Assembly: GCA_964424115.1 (NCBI GenBank)
Contig: CAYRHN010000002.1
Coordinates: 186,001 to 250,000, forward strand
DNA length: 64,000 bases
DNA from: CAYRHN01 sp964424115
Lineage (GTDB): Bacteria > Chloroflexota > Anaerolineae > Anaerolineales > Anaerolineaceae
Direction: 5' to 3'
Shown here: positions 48,675 to 58,327 of the stretch, in pieces
Layout of the letters: every line of letters begins with the position of its first letter
Position numbering within the stretch: position 1 is the stretch's first letter
Program-made: the position numbers and the translations under genes
The notes under the pieces: generated by a model
What the model saw: only the letters and a program-made list of their open reading frames with translations
Databases searched by the model: none
What the model was told of the DNA's origin: nothing

Positions 48675-48873
48675 TTATCTGCCCTGAATCTCCATTATGC
48701 GCATCAGATCGGCCCTGAGCTGATTTGACCAGCAGGAGAACGGCAGAAAACCAAGCTGGAAACAAAAAGAAAGAAACCAATCTGACAACCATTCACAACG
48801 AGATGATCCAAGAGAAAGGCTGCCCTGGCAGCGCTCAAAGGGTCAAAAAAAATCCAAACCACAAGGAGAAAAA
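48675..48873. other. Gene-free stretch with possible third leader-like segment
   Basis: About 200 bases without a gene. AAAACCAAGC (about 48,747) and GAAACCAATCTGAC (about 48,773) resemble the two boxes of leader RNAs 1 and 2 but the hairpins are not clear. A GGCTGCC/GGCAGC hairpin lies near 48,820. Confidence 0.4.
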
Positions 48874-49155
48874 ATGAACATTGAAAACTTTATCGCCGAA
48901 CAGCATCAGGCTGTTCAAAACGGGCAAACGATAATGATCGTTCTCCCGCTGATCATGCTGGTCATCGTTGGCGTGATGATCACGGTAGCCGTGAAAACGG
49001 TCAAGACCGGCAAATTGCCGCACGCTCTGGAAGTGATCCAAAATGTGCGGCAGCCGATCCGTAACCATCATCATGTCCATGTGTCCGCCCGCACTCGAAA
49101 TCTATTGAGCGCGGAAGAGGCTGAACAGTTCGACGCGATCAGCCTGAGTGAATAA
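48874..49155 (+). CDS. Small single-span membrane protein, unknown
   Basis: 93 residues, preceded by ACAAGGAGAAAAA. One central transmembrane helix (MIVLPLIMLVIVGVMITVAV) and a His-rich cytoplasmic end (RNHHHVHVS). No pilin cleavage site (no Gly/Glu pair before a hydrophobic stretch), so not a pilin on present evidence. Confidence 0.65.
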   Translation: MNIENFIAEQHQAVQNGQTIMIVLPLIMLVIVGVMITVAVKTVKTGKLPHALEVIQNVRQPIRNHHHVHVSARTRNLLSAEEAEQFDAISLSE

Positions 49156-49166
49156 GAACGCATGCG

Positions 49167-49252
49167 TCCACCCTGCTTGGGTGGCGCATGGGGGCAGTTC
49201 AGCCGAGGCTTTCCTTCCTTTCGCCGGTTCTGGACTCCCCCCATGCGCTGCT
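49167..49252 (+). other. Structured leader before the VirB4-like gene
   Basis: An 11-bp stem GCGCATGGGGG / CCCCCATGCGC (49184-49194 with 49238-49248) encloses about 43 bases, next to a CCACCC/GGGTGG hairpin (49168-49184). It sits just upstream of the ribosome site of the motor gene and may control its translation. Confidence 0.6.
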
Positions 49253-49283
49253 CAGCGCGAAACCAAAGGAGATTTATAGAAAG

Positions 49284-52200
49284 ATGGCCTTGACCTTTCT
49301 CAAAGACATACAAATTCCGTGGCTCGACCAGCGGTGCAAGCAGCCGTCCACCTCCCCGGCAGTGCCGGCCGATCTCAAAATGCTGGCCAACGGGATCGCC
49401 TTCAACGACACCCACGACCGGTTGGATTATCTTTGGTTTTCGGTGGAAGAGAACGACAACGGACGCAAATACTGCGGCTACCGGGTGGTGCGCCTGCTGG
49501 AACTGCGCTTTATTCCTTTGGATGCCCGCGCGGACGCCGGCCTGCTGCAAAAGATGCGCAGCGTCTTGCGCTCGTTGTATGGGGCTAAGGTTTCATTCCT
49601 GCACCTGGCGGCCGGCATCTTTACAGAGCCGGCGGTGGGCATTATCCAATGCTATGGCGTCTCTGTGTTTGCGGAAGATCTGGAAATTGCCATCAAACAA
49701 TCTGCGTACGCGTTGAGCGCCTTGAAATCGGCGATGACGGGAACTTTCCGGCAGATGAAATTGGAGCCACTGACCTCGGAGACCGGGGCCTGGGTATTCA
49801 GTTCCCTGGCAGAGATGAAACATGCCCTGGTGGTGGTTGGGCAGCCCGACCCGCGCGAGAACGCCAAAGGCGGCAGCCAGGCATTGTTCCGCAACCCGCT
49901 GGTCGAAGGCGACTCGATGGCTCAGCAATATGGGTTGCAGCAAAATGAAATTCTATTCCGGGGAATGAGCAACCTGAAAGAGGACTTTCTCTTTATGGTA
50001 ATGACCTCACCGGTGTCGCTGAAGGATATCAGTGAAATGCTGATCGGGTTGGCGGAGCATACCAGCACCTGGGCCGCCTGGCAAAGTGGCGTGCGCGGGG
50101 CCTCGTTTGGGATCAGCCTGCCGGCGATTTTGAGCGGCGCGATGATGGAATCGTCTGCGCATGGGTATGGCACGAGCGAAGGAACTTCCCACAGTGATGG
50201 GGTGGCCCATTCGGATGGGTCGGCGGAAACGCAAGGTAGTGCCCATTCGGTGGGAACGGCGCACACGGTGGGCAACACGCATACTTTAAGCCGATCTGAA
50301 ACTGTGACCAATGGGGTGGCCGTTTCGCAGACGGATACCGTCACGGACGGCGTTTCGCACACTGAAGGGCAGGCTGTGACCAATGGACAAACGGTTGGCA
50401 GCGGCTGGTCGCAAGCCCTGAGCGTAGCCCAGGGGCATGCTGAATCGCAGGGAACCAGCCAGGGCGTGTCAGCCAGTGAGTCAGCGGGGGATAGCGTGGG
50501 TGGAACCGTTGGCGGATCGTTCATAATCACCGCCCAGGGAAATTATTCGCACAACACTGGTCACTCGACCGGTGTCAGCCAGGGTGAAAGCCAGGGGCAG
50601 ACCGACAGCCAGAGCCTGGGAATGACCAACGGGGTATCCGGAAGCATGGCTGCTTCGCACGCGGAGACCCAAAGCCAGTCGGATACGGCGTCTCATTCTG
50701 AGTCGCATTCCACGGGGATTACCCGCTCGCAATCCGTTTCGCAGGGCACAGGTGAAAGCTGGGGATCCTCCGAATCCAACACCGAAAGCCAATCGGACAC
50801 CACCAGCCAGGCCAGCACGCAAAGCAAATCTGACACGGCATCCAGTTCGGATAGCGCGATGAAAAGCAGCGCGGTCAGCCAGATGGTGGGGCGCGGGACT
50901 TCATCGGGGTTGGCGGTAGGCGTTTCGCCCTCCTTCTCGATCAACCAGAGCTACCAGTGGCAGTTCGATCCGGCCATCCTGGTGACCACAATCCTGCGCA
51001 CCCAACAGCGGCTATTGGAAGTAGCCAGCAAGGAAGGCGCATTTTATTGCGACACCTATGCTTTCACCCGCACCCCGCAGGGCAAGCAGGCGATGATGGG
51101 GCTGGTCCCGGAAGCCTTTCATGGCACGGAGGATGTGATCACCGGCGTACAAACTCGCGACCTGACCGCGGAGGAAGAGCAATACATTTTGGATCATGCC
51201 TCTGTATTCTCGCCCTCCACGCGCGTGGAAACCATTCCCGAAGTGCTGAGCGGGTACATGGATTCGTCCCTCTTGACCATGCTGCAAGTCGCGGCCTACA
51301 CCGCGCCGGGAATGTATGAGATGGGCACGGCTACCACCGTCCAGGAAAGCACGCCTGATTTTGCCTTCTACCCCAACATGAAAGGGGATGTGATCCTGGC
51401 CAAACAGTGGGCAAGTGAGCTGGCCGAGATCACTGAAATGCCGCTGCGCCTTTCGCTGGAACGGCACTTCCATACCGCGTTTTGCGGCGACACCGGCTTT
51501 GGCAAGAGCGTCTCGGCTGAACGCCTGGCGTATGAGACGACCCTCAAATGGCACTATCGCACCATTATCCTTGATTTTGGCCAGGGCTGGCGGCGTGCAT
51601 TGAACTGGAGCGGGTTGGAAGGCCGCGTGGATGTGCGCCAGGTTTTCCCCGGCGCGCAGCGTCCCTTGCGCTGGAATATTCTGCAAGTGCCCAAGCGCAT
51701 GGACCCGGGCAGATATCGCTCTCTGGTAGCGGAATTGTTTGCCAATGCCGGACGCATGGGGCCGCGGCAGTTGGGCTTTTTACGCCGGGCAATTACCGAA
51801 GTTTATCAAGATTGCGGTGTACTGCTTTGTCCGCAAAAGACCGGCTTTCACTCCGTCCAAAATGATGCGGAGATCGCAGCCATCCAGGCGCGGCGGGCTG
51901 AGGCGCTGATGCCTCCAGTATCTGTGAAGGTTGGAACCAGCCTGGACAGCTTGAACGCGATTGATCTGCAAGCCCTGGTGGTGGAACGCAGCAAGAAGGC
52001 TAGCTTTGCCGAAGTAGTCAAGCTGCTGCGCTCAGCGCAAAACAGCCTGGGCAAGAACGATCAAACCAGCCGCACCAGTTTGGAAGGGCTGCTGCTGCGC
52101 GTGGAGACCTTTGAAGAAGGGGAAATGGCGCACCAGTATGGTCCTGGCCCGGACAGCCTGCCGATTGAAGATTTGGGACTGCTCGGCCCGAAGATGGATC

Positions 52201-52808
52201 CCTGGGGCATGGTGATCATCGAAGGTGGTTCAGAGATGAGCGATGAGTTTGCCAAGAGCGCGATCCTCTCCCTACTGGCGAGCGTGCTGTATTTCGATGC
52301 CGTTTCACGCCGGCGCGAGTCGCTTTCCGGGCTGAACTTCCCGCCGATGCAGATATTCTTTGAGGAAGCCAATAAAATCCTTTCCGGGGTTTCAACCGGC
52401 GGCGCAGCCTCCGACCAGCCCAATTCCAGCGGTGGTGGGGTGAGCGAGATCTTCCAGACCATGTGGCGGGATGGACGCAAGTACCGCATTTTCCTGCATC
52501 TGATGGTACAGACGATCAGCGAACTGCCGGAAGGCATCCTGTCCTCGTGCAACAACATTTTCGTGGTGCAAACCAAGAACGCCAAAGACCGGGACATGGT
52601 CATGGCGCACATCGGGCGCAGCGAGAAGGGTTTCGTCAATACCGAATACAAACGCTACCTGGCGCGCATCCCGATCAAGATGGCGGTGGTCAAGCTGGGA
52701 TACAGCGATGATGTGACGCAGCTGGAGCCGATCCTGGTCAACCCGCTGCGCGTGCCCGGCGAGGAGCCGGACGACATGGAGATTGTCAGCCGATTAGGAA
52801 AGAAATAG
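49284..52808 (+). CDS. VirB4/HerA-type ATPase with serine-rich insert
   Basis: 1,174 residues from ATG 49284 (AAAGGAGATTTATAGAAAG upstream; the longer frame crosses a structured leader). Residues 1-285 form an unrecognised N-domain. Residues about 287-535 are a low-complexity insert of alternating Ser/Thr/Gly/His/Gln (for example GTSHSDGVAHSDGSAE), with a pattern that could fold as a beta solenoid or stay extended. The C-half is a RecA-like HerA/FtsK-superfamily motor: Walker A GDTGFGKS at 735-742 and Walker B QIFFEEANKIL with Glu1027-Glu1028. This is the architecture of type IV secretion motors (VirB4, or the VirD4 coupling protein). It probably energises DNA or protein transfer at the membrane. 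Confidence 0.85.
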   Translation: MALTFLKDIQIPWLDQRCKQPSTSPAVPADLKMLANGIAFNDTHDRLDYLWFSVEENDNGRKYCGYRVVRLLELRFIPLDARADAGLLQKMRSVLRSLYGAKVSFLHLAAGIFTEPAVGIIQCYGVSVFAEDLEIAIKQSAYALSALKSAMTGTFRQMKLEPLTSETGAWVFSSLAEMKHALVVVGQPDPRENAKGGSQALFRNPLVEGDSMAQQYGLQQNEILFRGMSNLKEDFLFMVMTSPVSLKDISEMLIGLAEHTSTWAAWQSGVRGASFGISLPAILSGAMMESSAHGYGTSEGTSHSDGVAHSDGSAETQGSAHSVGTAHTVGNTHTLSRSETVTNGVAVSQTDTVTDGVSHTEGQAVTNGQTVGSGWSQALSVAQGHAESQGTSQGVSASESAGDSVGGTVGGSFIITAQGNYSHNTGHSTGVSQGESQGQTDSQSLGMTNGVSGSMAASHAETQSQSDTASHSESHSTGITRSQSVSQGTGESWGSSESNTESQSDTTSQASTQSKSDTASSSDSAMKSSAVSQMVGRGTSSGLAVGVSPSFSINQSYQWQFDPAILVTTILRTQQRLLEVASKEGAFYCDTYAFTRTPQGKQAMMGLVPEAFHGTEDVITGVQTRDLTAEEEQYILDHASVFSPSTRVETIPEVLSGYMDSSLLTMLQVAAYTAPGMYEMGTATTVQESTPDFAFYPNMKGDVILAKQWASELAEITEMPLRLSLERHFHTAFCGDTGFGKSVSAERLAYETTLKWHYRTIILDFGQGWRRALNWSGLEGRVDVRQVFPGAQRPLRWNILQVPKRMDPGRYRSLVAELFANAGRMGPRQLGFLRRAITEVYQDCGVLLCPQKTGFHSVQNDAEIAAIQARRAEALMPPVSVKVGTSLDSLNAIDLQALVVERSKKASFAEVVKLLRSAQNSLGKNDQTSRTSLEGLLLRVETFEEGEMAHQYGPGPDSLPIEDLGLLGPKMDPWGMVIIEGGSEMSDEFAKSAILSLLASVLYFDAVSRRRESLSGLNFPPMQIFFEEANKILSGVSTGGAASDQPNSSGGGVSEIFQTMWRDGRKYRIFLHLMVQTISELPEGILSSCNNIFVVQTKNAKDRDMVMAHIGRSEKGFVNTEYKRYLARIPIKMAVVKLGYSDDVTQLEPILVNPLRVPGEEPDDMEIVSRLGKK

Positions 52809-52816
52809 GAGAAAAA

Positions 52817-53164
52817 ATGGAGACGCATTTTATTCGTAATGAACTGGCGACCATCCCGGCCACTACCAGCCTGGGCCTGGTCATCCCGGCATTGGTGATA
52901 GAGAGGGTCACTTCCAGGCTGGGAATGGATTACCTGACAACAGAGGCCGGCCAACTGCTTGCTCTGGCGCTCTTTGCTGCCTTTCTGGGTACGGGGGCCG
53001 GGGCGATCTTGTTGGCTCGGCGGAGTAAGCGCGGCGCGCGGCTGCTCGGTATTTTGAGCGCGGTTTTGGGATTGGCGCTCTTGGGCTGGAGCCTGGCAGT
53101 GATCTTTGATCTGCTGCCGGCTGCGGTTCCCTCGTCCTTCCCCACCCCTCAGCCCCTGAGCTGA
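52817..53164 (+). CDS. Small membrane protein, unknown
   Basis: 115 residues with three hydrophobic segments and a Pro-rich end (PAAVPSSFPTPQPLS). It follows the motor gene by 8 bases (GGAGAAAAA site). Not recognised. The stop overlaps the next start (TGATG). Confidence 0.6.
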   Translation: METHFIRNELATIPATTSLGLVIPALVIERVTSRLGMDYLTTEAGQLLALALFAAFLGTGAGAILLARRSKRGARLLGILSAVLGLALLGWSLAVIFDLLPAAVPSSFPTPQPLS

Positions 53165-53298
53165 TGAAGCGCAAGCCGTTTTTCCATTGCCTGCGGATCG
53201 CAGTCCAGGTGCTTTGCCTGCTCCTGGCGCTGGCGATCTTGCTTTGGCTGTATATGGATTTATTCAAGGGGATGATCAATCCCATCGTGACCCCATAG
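53164..53298 (+). CDS. 44-residue single-span membrane protein
   Basis: Begins at ATG 53164 overlapping the previous TGA. MKRKPFF, then a transmembrane helix (LRIAVQVLCLLLALAILLWLY) and a short tail. Basic N-terminus suggests the C-terminus is outside. Too short for domain recognition, but the coupling supports translation. Confidence 0.55.
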   Translation: MKRKPFFHCLRIAVQVLCLLLALAILLWLYMDLFKGMINPIVTP

Positions 53299-53417
53299 CG
53301 GAAGGAGGAGCAGGCAAAATCACCCACACTAAACAAGTAGCGTTGCGCAACACGCGCGGTTGGTAATCTGAAATTTGAAAAAATCTGAAAGAAACGAAGG
53401 AGAAACAAACAAAAATT

Positions 53418-54392
53418 ATGGAAAAGAAACGTTCCCCGATTGTACCCATCGTCCTGGCGCTCGCCATTGGCCTGTTGACGATCCTATTGTTGAACAGCGT
53501 GATCAGTCCGACCCCGGTGGTGGTGGCGAAAGTATCCATCGCTCCCGGCACGGTGCTGACCGCTGATCTTCTGGAAGTGCGCACCCTGCCGGCTGGCGGG
53601 CGTCCTGCGGATGGCTTTGGCAAGATCGCCGATGTGGAAGGCTCCATGCTGGCAGTAGGTCGCGCGCCTGGGGATCCAATTACTACCTCGGTGTTAGGTG
53701 ACAATTCTTCCGCTGGCATTCCCTCGCAGCTCGAACCTGGGCATGTAGCGATTGCGGTCAATGTGGATCTTTCCAGCGGCGTGGCCGGCTTGCTGCGCCC
53801 CGGACAGACCGTTACCGTGATCGGTCTGCTCACCCCGGATGTGATGAGCAGCCAGGCGGGCCTGGCGCGGGTAATTCAATCCCCGGTGATTGTGGAGAGC
53901 GGGGTGATCGTGGAGAATGGTAGTTCAACCGCCACCCCGACGGCGACTCCCACCTCGGAGCCTTTGTTGGGACCGGTAGGCCGCATCTCGATCAGTGGTA
54001 TTCGTGTGCTGATGGTCCCTCAGTCCTTCCAGTACCAGGAGATCCCGGCAGGAGCCAGCCAGGAAGAATTGTTTGCCAGTTCACAGGCGACTGGCAGCGA
54101 CAAAGGCGTGGTGGTGTTGGATGTGCCGACCACCCCGATGGAAGTTGCTCCGGGCGTGTTTGTCAATCCCGCGACCTTGATTGCTGCCCTGGATCGTTAT
54201 GGAGGCGTGTACCTGGCTCTTGAGCCGGCCAACGGTTTGCAGGTGGCCGAGAAGGATATCTTGACCCTCAACCTGGCGGGGCTGTACCAATCGATCAACG
54301 GCAGCAATCGGCAGAATTTACCAACCGCTACCCCCACGGTGAAGCCCCCGGTGGTATCCACGCACACTCCCACCCCGACCCTGCAACCATAG
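53418..54392 (+). CDS. cpaB: CpaB/RcpC-like Tad pilus assembly protein
   Basis: 324 residues. N-terminal transmembrane anchor (VPIVLALAIGLLTILLLNSV), then a SAF domain (VVVAKVSIAPGTVLTADLLEVRTLP) and the CpaB C-terminal region (HVAIAVNVDLSSGVAGLLRPGQTVTVIGLL). In Tad systems CpaB links the platform to the secretin; here no secretin is seen, in line with a single-membrane host. It ends in a Thr/Pro-rich tail (TATPTVKPPVVSTHTPTPT). First gene of the Tad-like block, after a 120-base gap without a gene. Confidence 0.85.
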   Translation: MEKKRSPIVPIVLALAIGLLTILLLNSVISPTPVVVAKVSIAPGTVLTADLLEVRTLPAGGRPADGFGKIADVEGSMLAVGRAPGDPITTSVLGDNSSAGIPSQLEPGHVAIAVNVDLSSGVAGLLRPGQTVTVIGLLTPDVMSSQAGLARVIQSPVIVESGVIVENGSSTATPTATPTSEPLLGPVGRISISGIRVLMVPQSFQYQEIPAGASQEELFASSQATGSDKGVVVLDVPTTPMEVAPGVFVNPATLIAALDRYGGVYLALEPANGLQVAEKDILTLNLAGLYQSINGSNRQNLPTATPTVKPPVVSTHTPTPTLQP

Positions 54393-54404
54393 GGAATAAC
54401 TATT

Positions 54405-55706
54405 ATGTTGAACCAGGAAGCAAAGATTTTGACCATGCTGGCCGGCGCGGGCGCGGATGTTGTCTTTTATCAGATGCAGCCCGCGTTCCTGGCGGATGCG
54501 CGTTTCAGTGTTGCTTCGATCACCACCAGTTGGAATGACTTTGAGAAGAATTTGAATGAACTCAAGCCGCACCTGCTGGTGGTGCAGGCGGACGTGGCTC
54601 CCAATCCGGATTCCCTGATTGCAGTGTTATCCAGAATGCAGGTCTGGAATGGCGTGGCGCTGATCGTATTGCAACAGGCGCACCGGGAATTTCGCGGCGT
54701 GTTCGAAAAAGTAGGCGTAGTGCGCGGCGTGTTCGTCTTGCCCTTGAATTGGGGCGAACTGGTGCAGGCCGGCTACTCGGCGGTGGCCACCGAACGCGCT
54801 CGCGGCGCGGCTCAGGCTCCGATGCAAAGCGCGATCGGATTTCGCGCGGCCACCTCTGTGACCGGCACGCGGGTGGTGGCGTTTCTCTCCGGGACGGGCG
54901 GCGCAGGCCGTTCCACCCTGGCAGAGAACATTGGCTATGAGCTGGCGGTGCGCATGAACGTGCGCGCCATGCTGATGTCGTTTGATTTGCCGCCGGCAGC
55001 CACCATGCACTTCAATCTGCGCTATACCCCCAACGCGGGCGAGTTCTTCGCCCGCCCAGGGGATGGCTTTGGCAGCGCGATCCAGACCAAAGAAAGCCTG
55101 GATGTGATCGTGGCCCCGGAGAACTCGGTCGAGTATGCCCGTTCTGCCGAGCAATCCGGGAAAGGAAAAGCGGAAGGCAATTCGATCTACTCGCTGGTGA
55201 TGGCCAGCTGGACGCGCAGCTATGCGGCGGTCCTGTTAGACCTGCCGGCGGGCGAAGGCATCTGGACGATGCACCCCTTGCTGGCGGCCAATACGGCGGT
55301 GATCGTTGCCCGCCCGACCCTGGCGGATCTGGCTGCCACCCGGCATTTGCTGGTGCTGTTGATGGAGCGTATGCGTAACGAACACCGCATCCCCCAGGAA
55401 TCGATCTATATGGTGCTCAACCAGGTCAATGATCGCTCGAGCATCACCCCGCGCGGCTTCTACGAAGAACTGGCGCAAAGTTACGGCTTTGCCCCACCCG
55501 TGCTGGCGGTGATCCCGTATGACTCCGGCGTACCGAAGGCGCAGGATGAACAAATGCCCCCAGTGACGAAAGTGGACTCGTTTGGCAAAGGTGTGCGCAG
55601 CGTGATCAACGGCCTGTTCCCCGGTATGGGGGGCAGCTTTGCCGCTGACAGCCAGCCGCAGAAAAAGGGTGGGCTGCTGGGTGGCTTGTTGAGCAGGGGA
55701 GGGTGA
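54405..55706 (+). CDS. tadZ: TadZ/CpaE-like ATPase
   Basis: 433 residues. An N-terminal response-regulator-like domain (NELKPHLLVVQADVAPNPDSLIAVLSRMQ region) is followed by a ParA/MinD-type P-loop (LSGTGGAGRSTLAENIGYEL, Arg in the deviant Walker A place). TadZ positions the Tad machine at the cell pole or membrane. C-terminus is Gly/Lys-rich (KKGGLLGGLLSRGG). Confidence 0.85.
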   Translation: MLNQEAKILTMLAGAGADVVFYQMQPAFLADARFSVASITTSWNDFEKNLNELKPHLLVVQADVAPNPDSLIAVLSRMQVWNGVALIVLQQAHREFRGVFEKVGVVRGVFVLPLNWGELVQAGYSAVATERARGAAQAPMQSAIGFRAATSVTGTRVVAFLSGTGGAGRSTLAENIGYELAVRMNVRAMLMSFDLPPAATMHFNLRYTPNAGEFFARPGDGFGSAIQTKESLDVIVAPENSVEYARSAEQSGKGKAEGNSIYSLVMASWTRSYAAVLLDLPAGEGIWTMHPLLAANTAVIVARPTLADLAATRHLLVLLMERMRNEHRIPQESIYMVLNQVNDRSSITPRGFYEELAQSYGFAPPVLAVIPYDSGVPKAQDEQMPPVTKVDSFGKGVRSVINGLFPGMGGSFAADSQPQKKGGLLGGLLSRGG

Positions 55707-55708
55707 GC

Positions 55709-56125
55709 ATGATCCAGATATTGCAGATCGTGCCCGCCAATGGTTTTCGCGCCGTGTTTGAGACGGTGAATGAAGACGACTACGACGACTGCGTGGTGAA
55801 TAATATCCACGCCGAAGTGGAGAAGAACCTTTGTATCGTTCCGTTGGCCTGTTTTGCCCTGGTGAACTGCCCGCTGCCACACAGCAGCAAGTTGATCCAT
55901 GAGGTGGTCGGAATGTTCATCGATCCCACCTTTGGGGATATGGACTACTGCGAGCGGGCGGACGGGATGCCAATCCATGCTGGCCGATTGCTTGGTTACC
56001 TTCCCCCGGAAGGCGGACAGGAATTGATGGAAAACTATCGCTGGATCACAGCGGCGAAGATAGACTGCCGCTATGTGGACGAGGAAGCCTGGAAACAGGC
56101 ATTGAAAGAAAGGAATCAGTTATGA
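55709..56125 (+). CDS. Small protein of the Tad-like block, unknown
   Basis: 138 residues from ATG 55709 (GGGAGGG site; a GTG at 55703 is also open). Cys-rich stretches (DCVVNNIHAEVEKNLCIVPLACFALVNCPLP) and an acidic middle. No family recognised. Overlaps the TadA gene by ATGA, so it is part of the operon. Confidence 0.62.
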   Translation: MIQILQIVPANGFRAVFETVNEDDYDDCVVNNIHAEVEKNLCIVPLACFALVNCPLPHSSKLIHEVVGMFIDPTFGDMDYCERADGMPIHAGRLLGYLPPEGGQELMENYRWITAAKIDCRYVDEEAWKQALKERNQL

Positions 56126-57405
56126 GCCTGCTAAGCGTGTTTGACGAATCCGTCACCCGCCAGATGGCGGTCAATCAGGATGTGCGCGGCGAGGTGGCCA
56201 ACGAAGTGATTGACGCGGTCAACCGCGAATTTCCCGCCGGCGTTCTCCAACGCCCAACCGATCTCGAAAGACAGAAGGTAGCGGAGCGGATCGGGGCGCT
56301 GGTGACGCAGGCCATGCGCCGGCGCAGTGCCAACCCTGGCCCGGCAGGCGAAAGCGAGCTGGCCGGTGAACTGGCCCGCCGGCTGATGGGCCTGGGTTTC
56401 CTGGATTTGCTCCTGCCGCCGGCCCGCACCGACATTTCCGAGATCACCGTCTACTCCTCCGGGTTGGTGCAGGTGATGAAAAAAGGCAGCGTGCGTTGGG
56501 AGACGGCGAAGATGCAGCCCTCCGCGGAGGAGATCGAGCGTGTCCTGGATCGTCTGCTTGGGCCGCAAAATAAGTCCTTGAACGAGACCAATCCTTCGGT
56601 GAACGCCAAGCTGCCGCGCACGCCGGACAATCCCGGCGGTGGGCGGGTGAAAGCCTTGCACAAGGTGATCGTTCCCCCGGGGCGCAACCACTCGGTCAAC
56701 ATCCGCCTCTACGAACAAAAGCCGGTGCTGCCGGACTGGTTATTGGAGCGTCAGGTGATGTCCCCCGAAATGATGGATATGCTGCGTGTGGCGATGGAAA
56801 CCGGAAAACGCATCCTGATCACTGGTGGTACGCGCACCGGCAAGACCACCCTGCTTTCGGCGCTGTGCAACTTCCTGCCGGTTGGCTGGCGCATCCTCAA
56901 GATCGAGGATCCCGAAGAGATTTGGATCGACCGCGAGACCGTGCAAACTGTGGAAGCGCGGCCCCAGGCGGTGGGGACGGAAGTCAAGCCCTACACCCTG
57001 GCAGACGGGGTGGATGATGCCATGCGCATGTCGCCGGATTACCTGATCATCGGTGAGGTACGTGACGGCAAAGCGGCCCAGGCGCTCTTCCGGGCAATGA
57101 TGACCGGGCACAGCGGAGCCTGCACCTTCCACGCCGACAGCCCACGCGAAGCAGCCAGCCGCCTGGCAACGATCATGGGAGCTGACGCCGGGGTGAAGAA
57201 AGCGGACGCCAATCAGATGGTGGCCGATGCGATTGATCTACTGGTGCAGATCGGTATCCGCCATGAGAAGCGTTACGTCACCAGCATCGCCGCTATTTCC
57301 CGTGAGTTGAAGGGTGGGGATGTCTGGTTTGACCCATTGTGGCAGTATGAGGAATCCAGTGAATCCGGCGCTCCGCGTTGGACCCAGCTGGCGAATTTGA
57401 GTTAG
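56122..57405 (+). CDS. tadA: TadA/CpaF-type secretion ATPase
   Basis: 427 residues, the usual TadA size. Walker A ILITGGTRTGKTTLLSAL with Lys241; Walker B-like ILKIEDPEEIWI; His/Asp boxes DYLIIGEVRDGKAAQALFRAMMTGHSG and CTFHADSP. Member of the VirB11/PilT/CpaF family. It powers assembly of Tad pili or related export and is cytoplasmic. The same family (VirB11) powers type IV secretion, so it could serve both. Confidence 0.95.
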   Translation: MSLLSVFDESVTRQMAVNQDVRGEVANEVIDAVNREFPAGVLQRPTDLERQKVAERIGALVTQAMRRRSANPGPAGESELAGELARRLMGLGFLDLLLPPARTDISEITVYSSGLVQVMKKGSVRWETAKMQPSAEEIERVLDRLLGPQNKSLNETNPSVNAKLPRTPDNPGGGRVKALHKVIVPPGRNHSVNIRLYEQKPVLPDWLLERQVMSPEMMDMLRVAMETGKRILITGGTRTGKTTLLSALCNFLPVGWRILKIEDPEEIWIDRETVQTVEARPQAVGTEVKPYTLADGVDDAMRMSPDYLIIGEVRDGKAAQALFRAMMTGHSGACTFHADSPREAASRLATIMGADAGVKKADANQMVADAIDLLVQIGIRHEKRYVTSIAAISRELKGGDVWFDPLWQYEESSESGAPRWTQLANLS

Positions 57406-57423
57406 GTTGAAAGGAGAATGAAT

Positions 57424-58314
57424 ATGATGATCGTGATTGGATTACTCGTTGCCGTGTTGGTCTGGCTGCTCTTTGGCCCTTCAATGGGGGGGATGAAGCG
57501 CGGTAAGGCGTCCTCGGCGTTAGCTGAAGCATACTCTCTTGACCAGGTGCGCAAGCTGAGCGAGATGAAAACTGGTTCTCTGGAATACAAATTGATGGCA
57601 GCCGGCATCCATTGGCAGCCGGCCACGTTTCGGATCGTATCGATTCTGGCGGGGGTGGGTGGGGCGCTAGCGATGTGGGCTATGCTGCCCGGCATTCCGG
57701 CGTTGGCGATTGGCGGATTGGTGTTCTACATTCCGACCGCCTGGCTGAATGATAAGGTGAAGGGGCGCGGGCGGGAGCTCGACAAGCACCTGCCGATTGC
57801 GGTGGGGCGAATCACTGCCGGCCTGCTGGCGGGCGGTTCGGTCGCGGACGTGCTGGATGAGACTGCCTCCTCGTTGGAATTGGAGAGCAAAAATCCACTT
57901 TCGCCCGAACTGCGCCTGACCGCGGCCGAACTGCGCAGCAAGGAGCGCAGCGAAGCCCTGCAAGCGCTGGCCCACCGTTCCCCGTCCATTTCGCTGGCCA
58001 ACCTGGCCTATCTGTTGGAAGGCTATTTGGAGGCCGGCGGTGGAAAATATGCCCAGGTGCTGGCGGAAACCTCCACCCGCGTGCAGCAGATCCTGGTAGC
58101 CCGCAACCGCACGCAGGCGAAGGCCGGGGACGCAATGATGTCGGCAAAGGTTATTCCGGCGGTGTTGGCGTTGGTGGTGGCCTACCTGGCGCAAGACCCG
58201 ATGGTGCAATCCACTCTGCGGGTCGTCCCGGTGCAAATCATTATTGGGCTGACCATTGGCGCGATGGCAATGGGCTATTTCATGATGCGTTCGATGGTCA
58301 TGGAAGCTGTGTAA
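57424..58314 (+). CDS. tadB: TadB-like platform protein (T2SSF domain)
   Basis: 296 residues from ATG 57424, seven bases after AAAGGAG; ATG 57418 would be too close. Short N-terminal TM, then the T2SSF domain (LPIAVGRITAGLLAGGSVADVLDETASSLE region) and two C-terminal helices (VIPAVLALVVAYLAQDP; IIIGLTIGAMAMGYFMM). With TadC it forms the inner-membrane base of Tad machines. Confidence 0.88.
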   Translation: MMIVIGLLVAVLVWLLFGPSMGGMKRGKASSALAEAYSLDQVRKLSEMKTGSLEYKLMAAGIHWQPATFRIVSILAGVGGALAMWAMLPGIPALAIGGLVFYIPTAWLNDKVKGRGRELDKHLPIAVGRITAGLLAGGSVADVLDETASSLELESKNPLSPELRLTAAELRSKERSEALQALAHRSPSISLANLAYLLEGYLEAGGGKYAQVLAETSTRVQQILVARNRTQAKAGDAMMSAKVIPAVLALVVAYLAQDPMVQSTLRVVPVQIIIGLTIGAMAMGYFMMRSMVMEAV

Positions 58315-58327
58315 CGGAGGTGATGAA

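Noticed and set aside
48874..49155. Flp-type pilin
   Set aside because: No prepilin cleavage motif; the hydrophobic helix is central and the C-terminus is His-rich.
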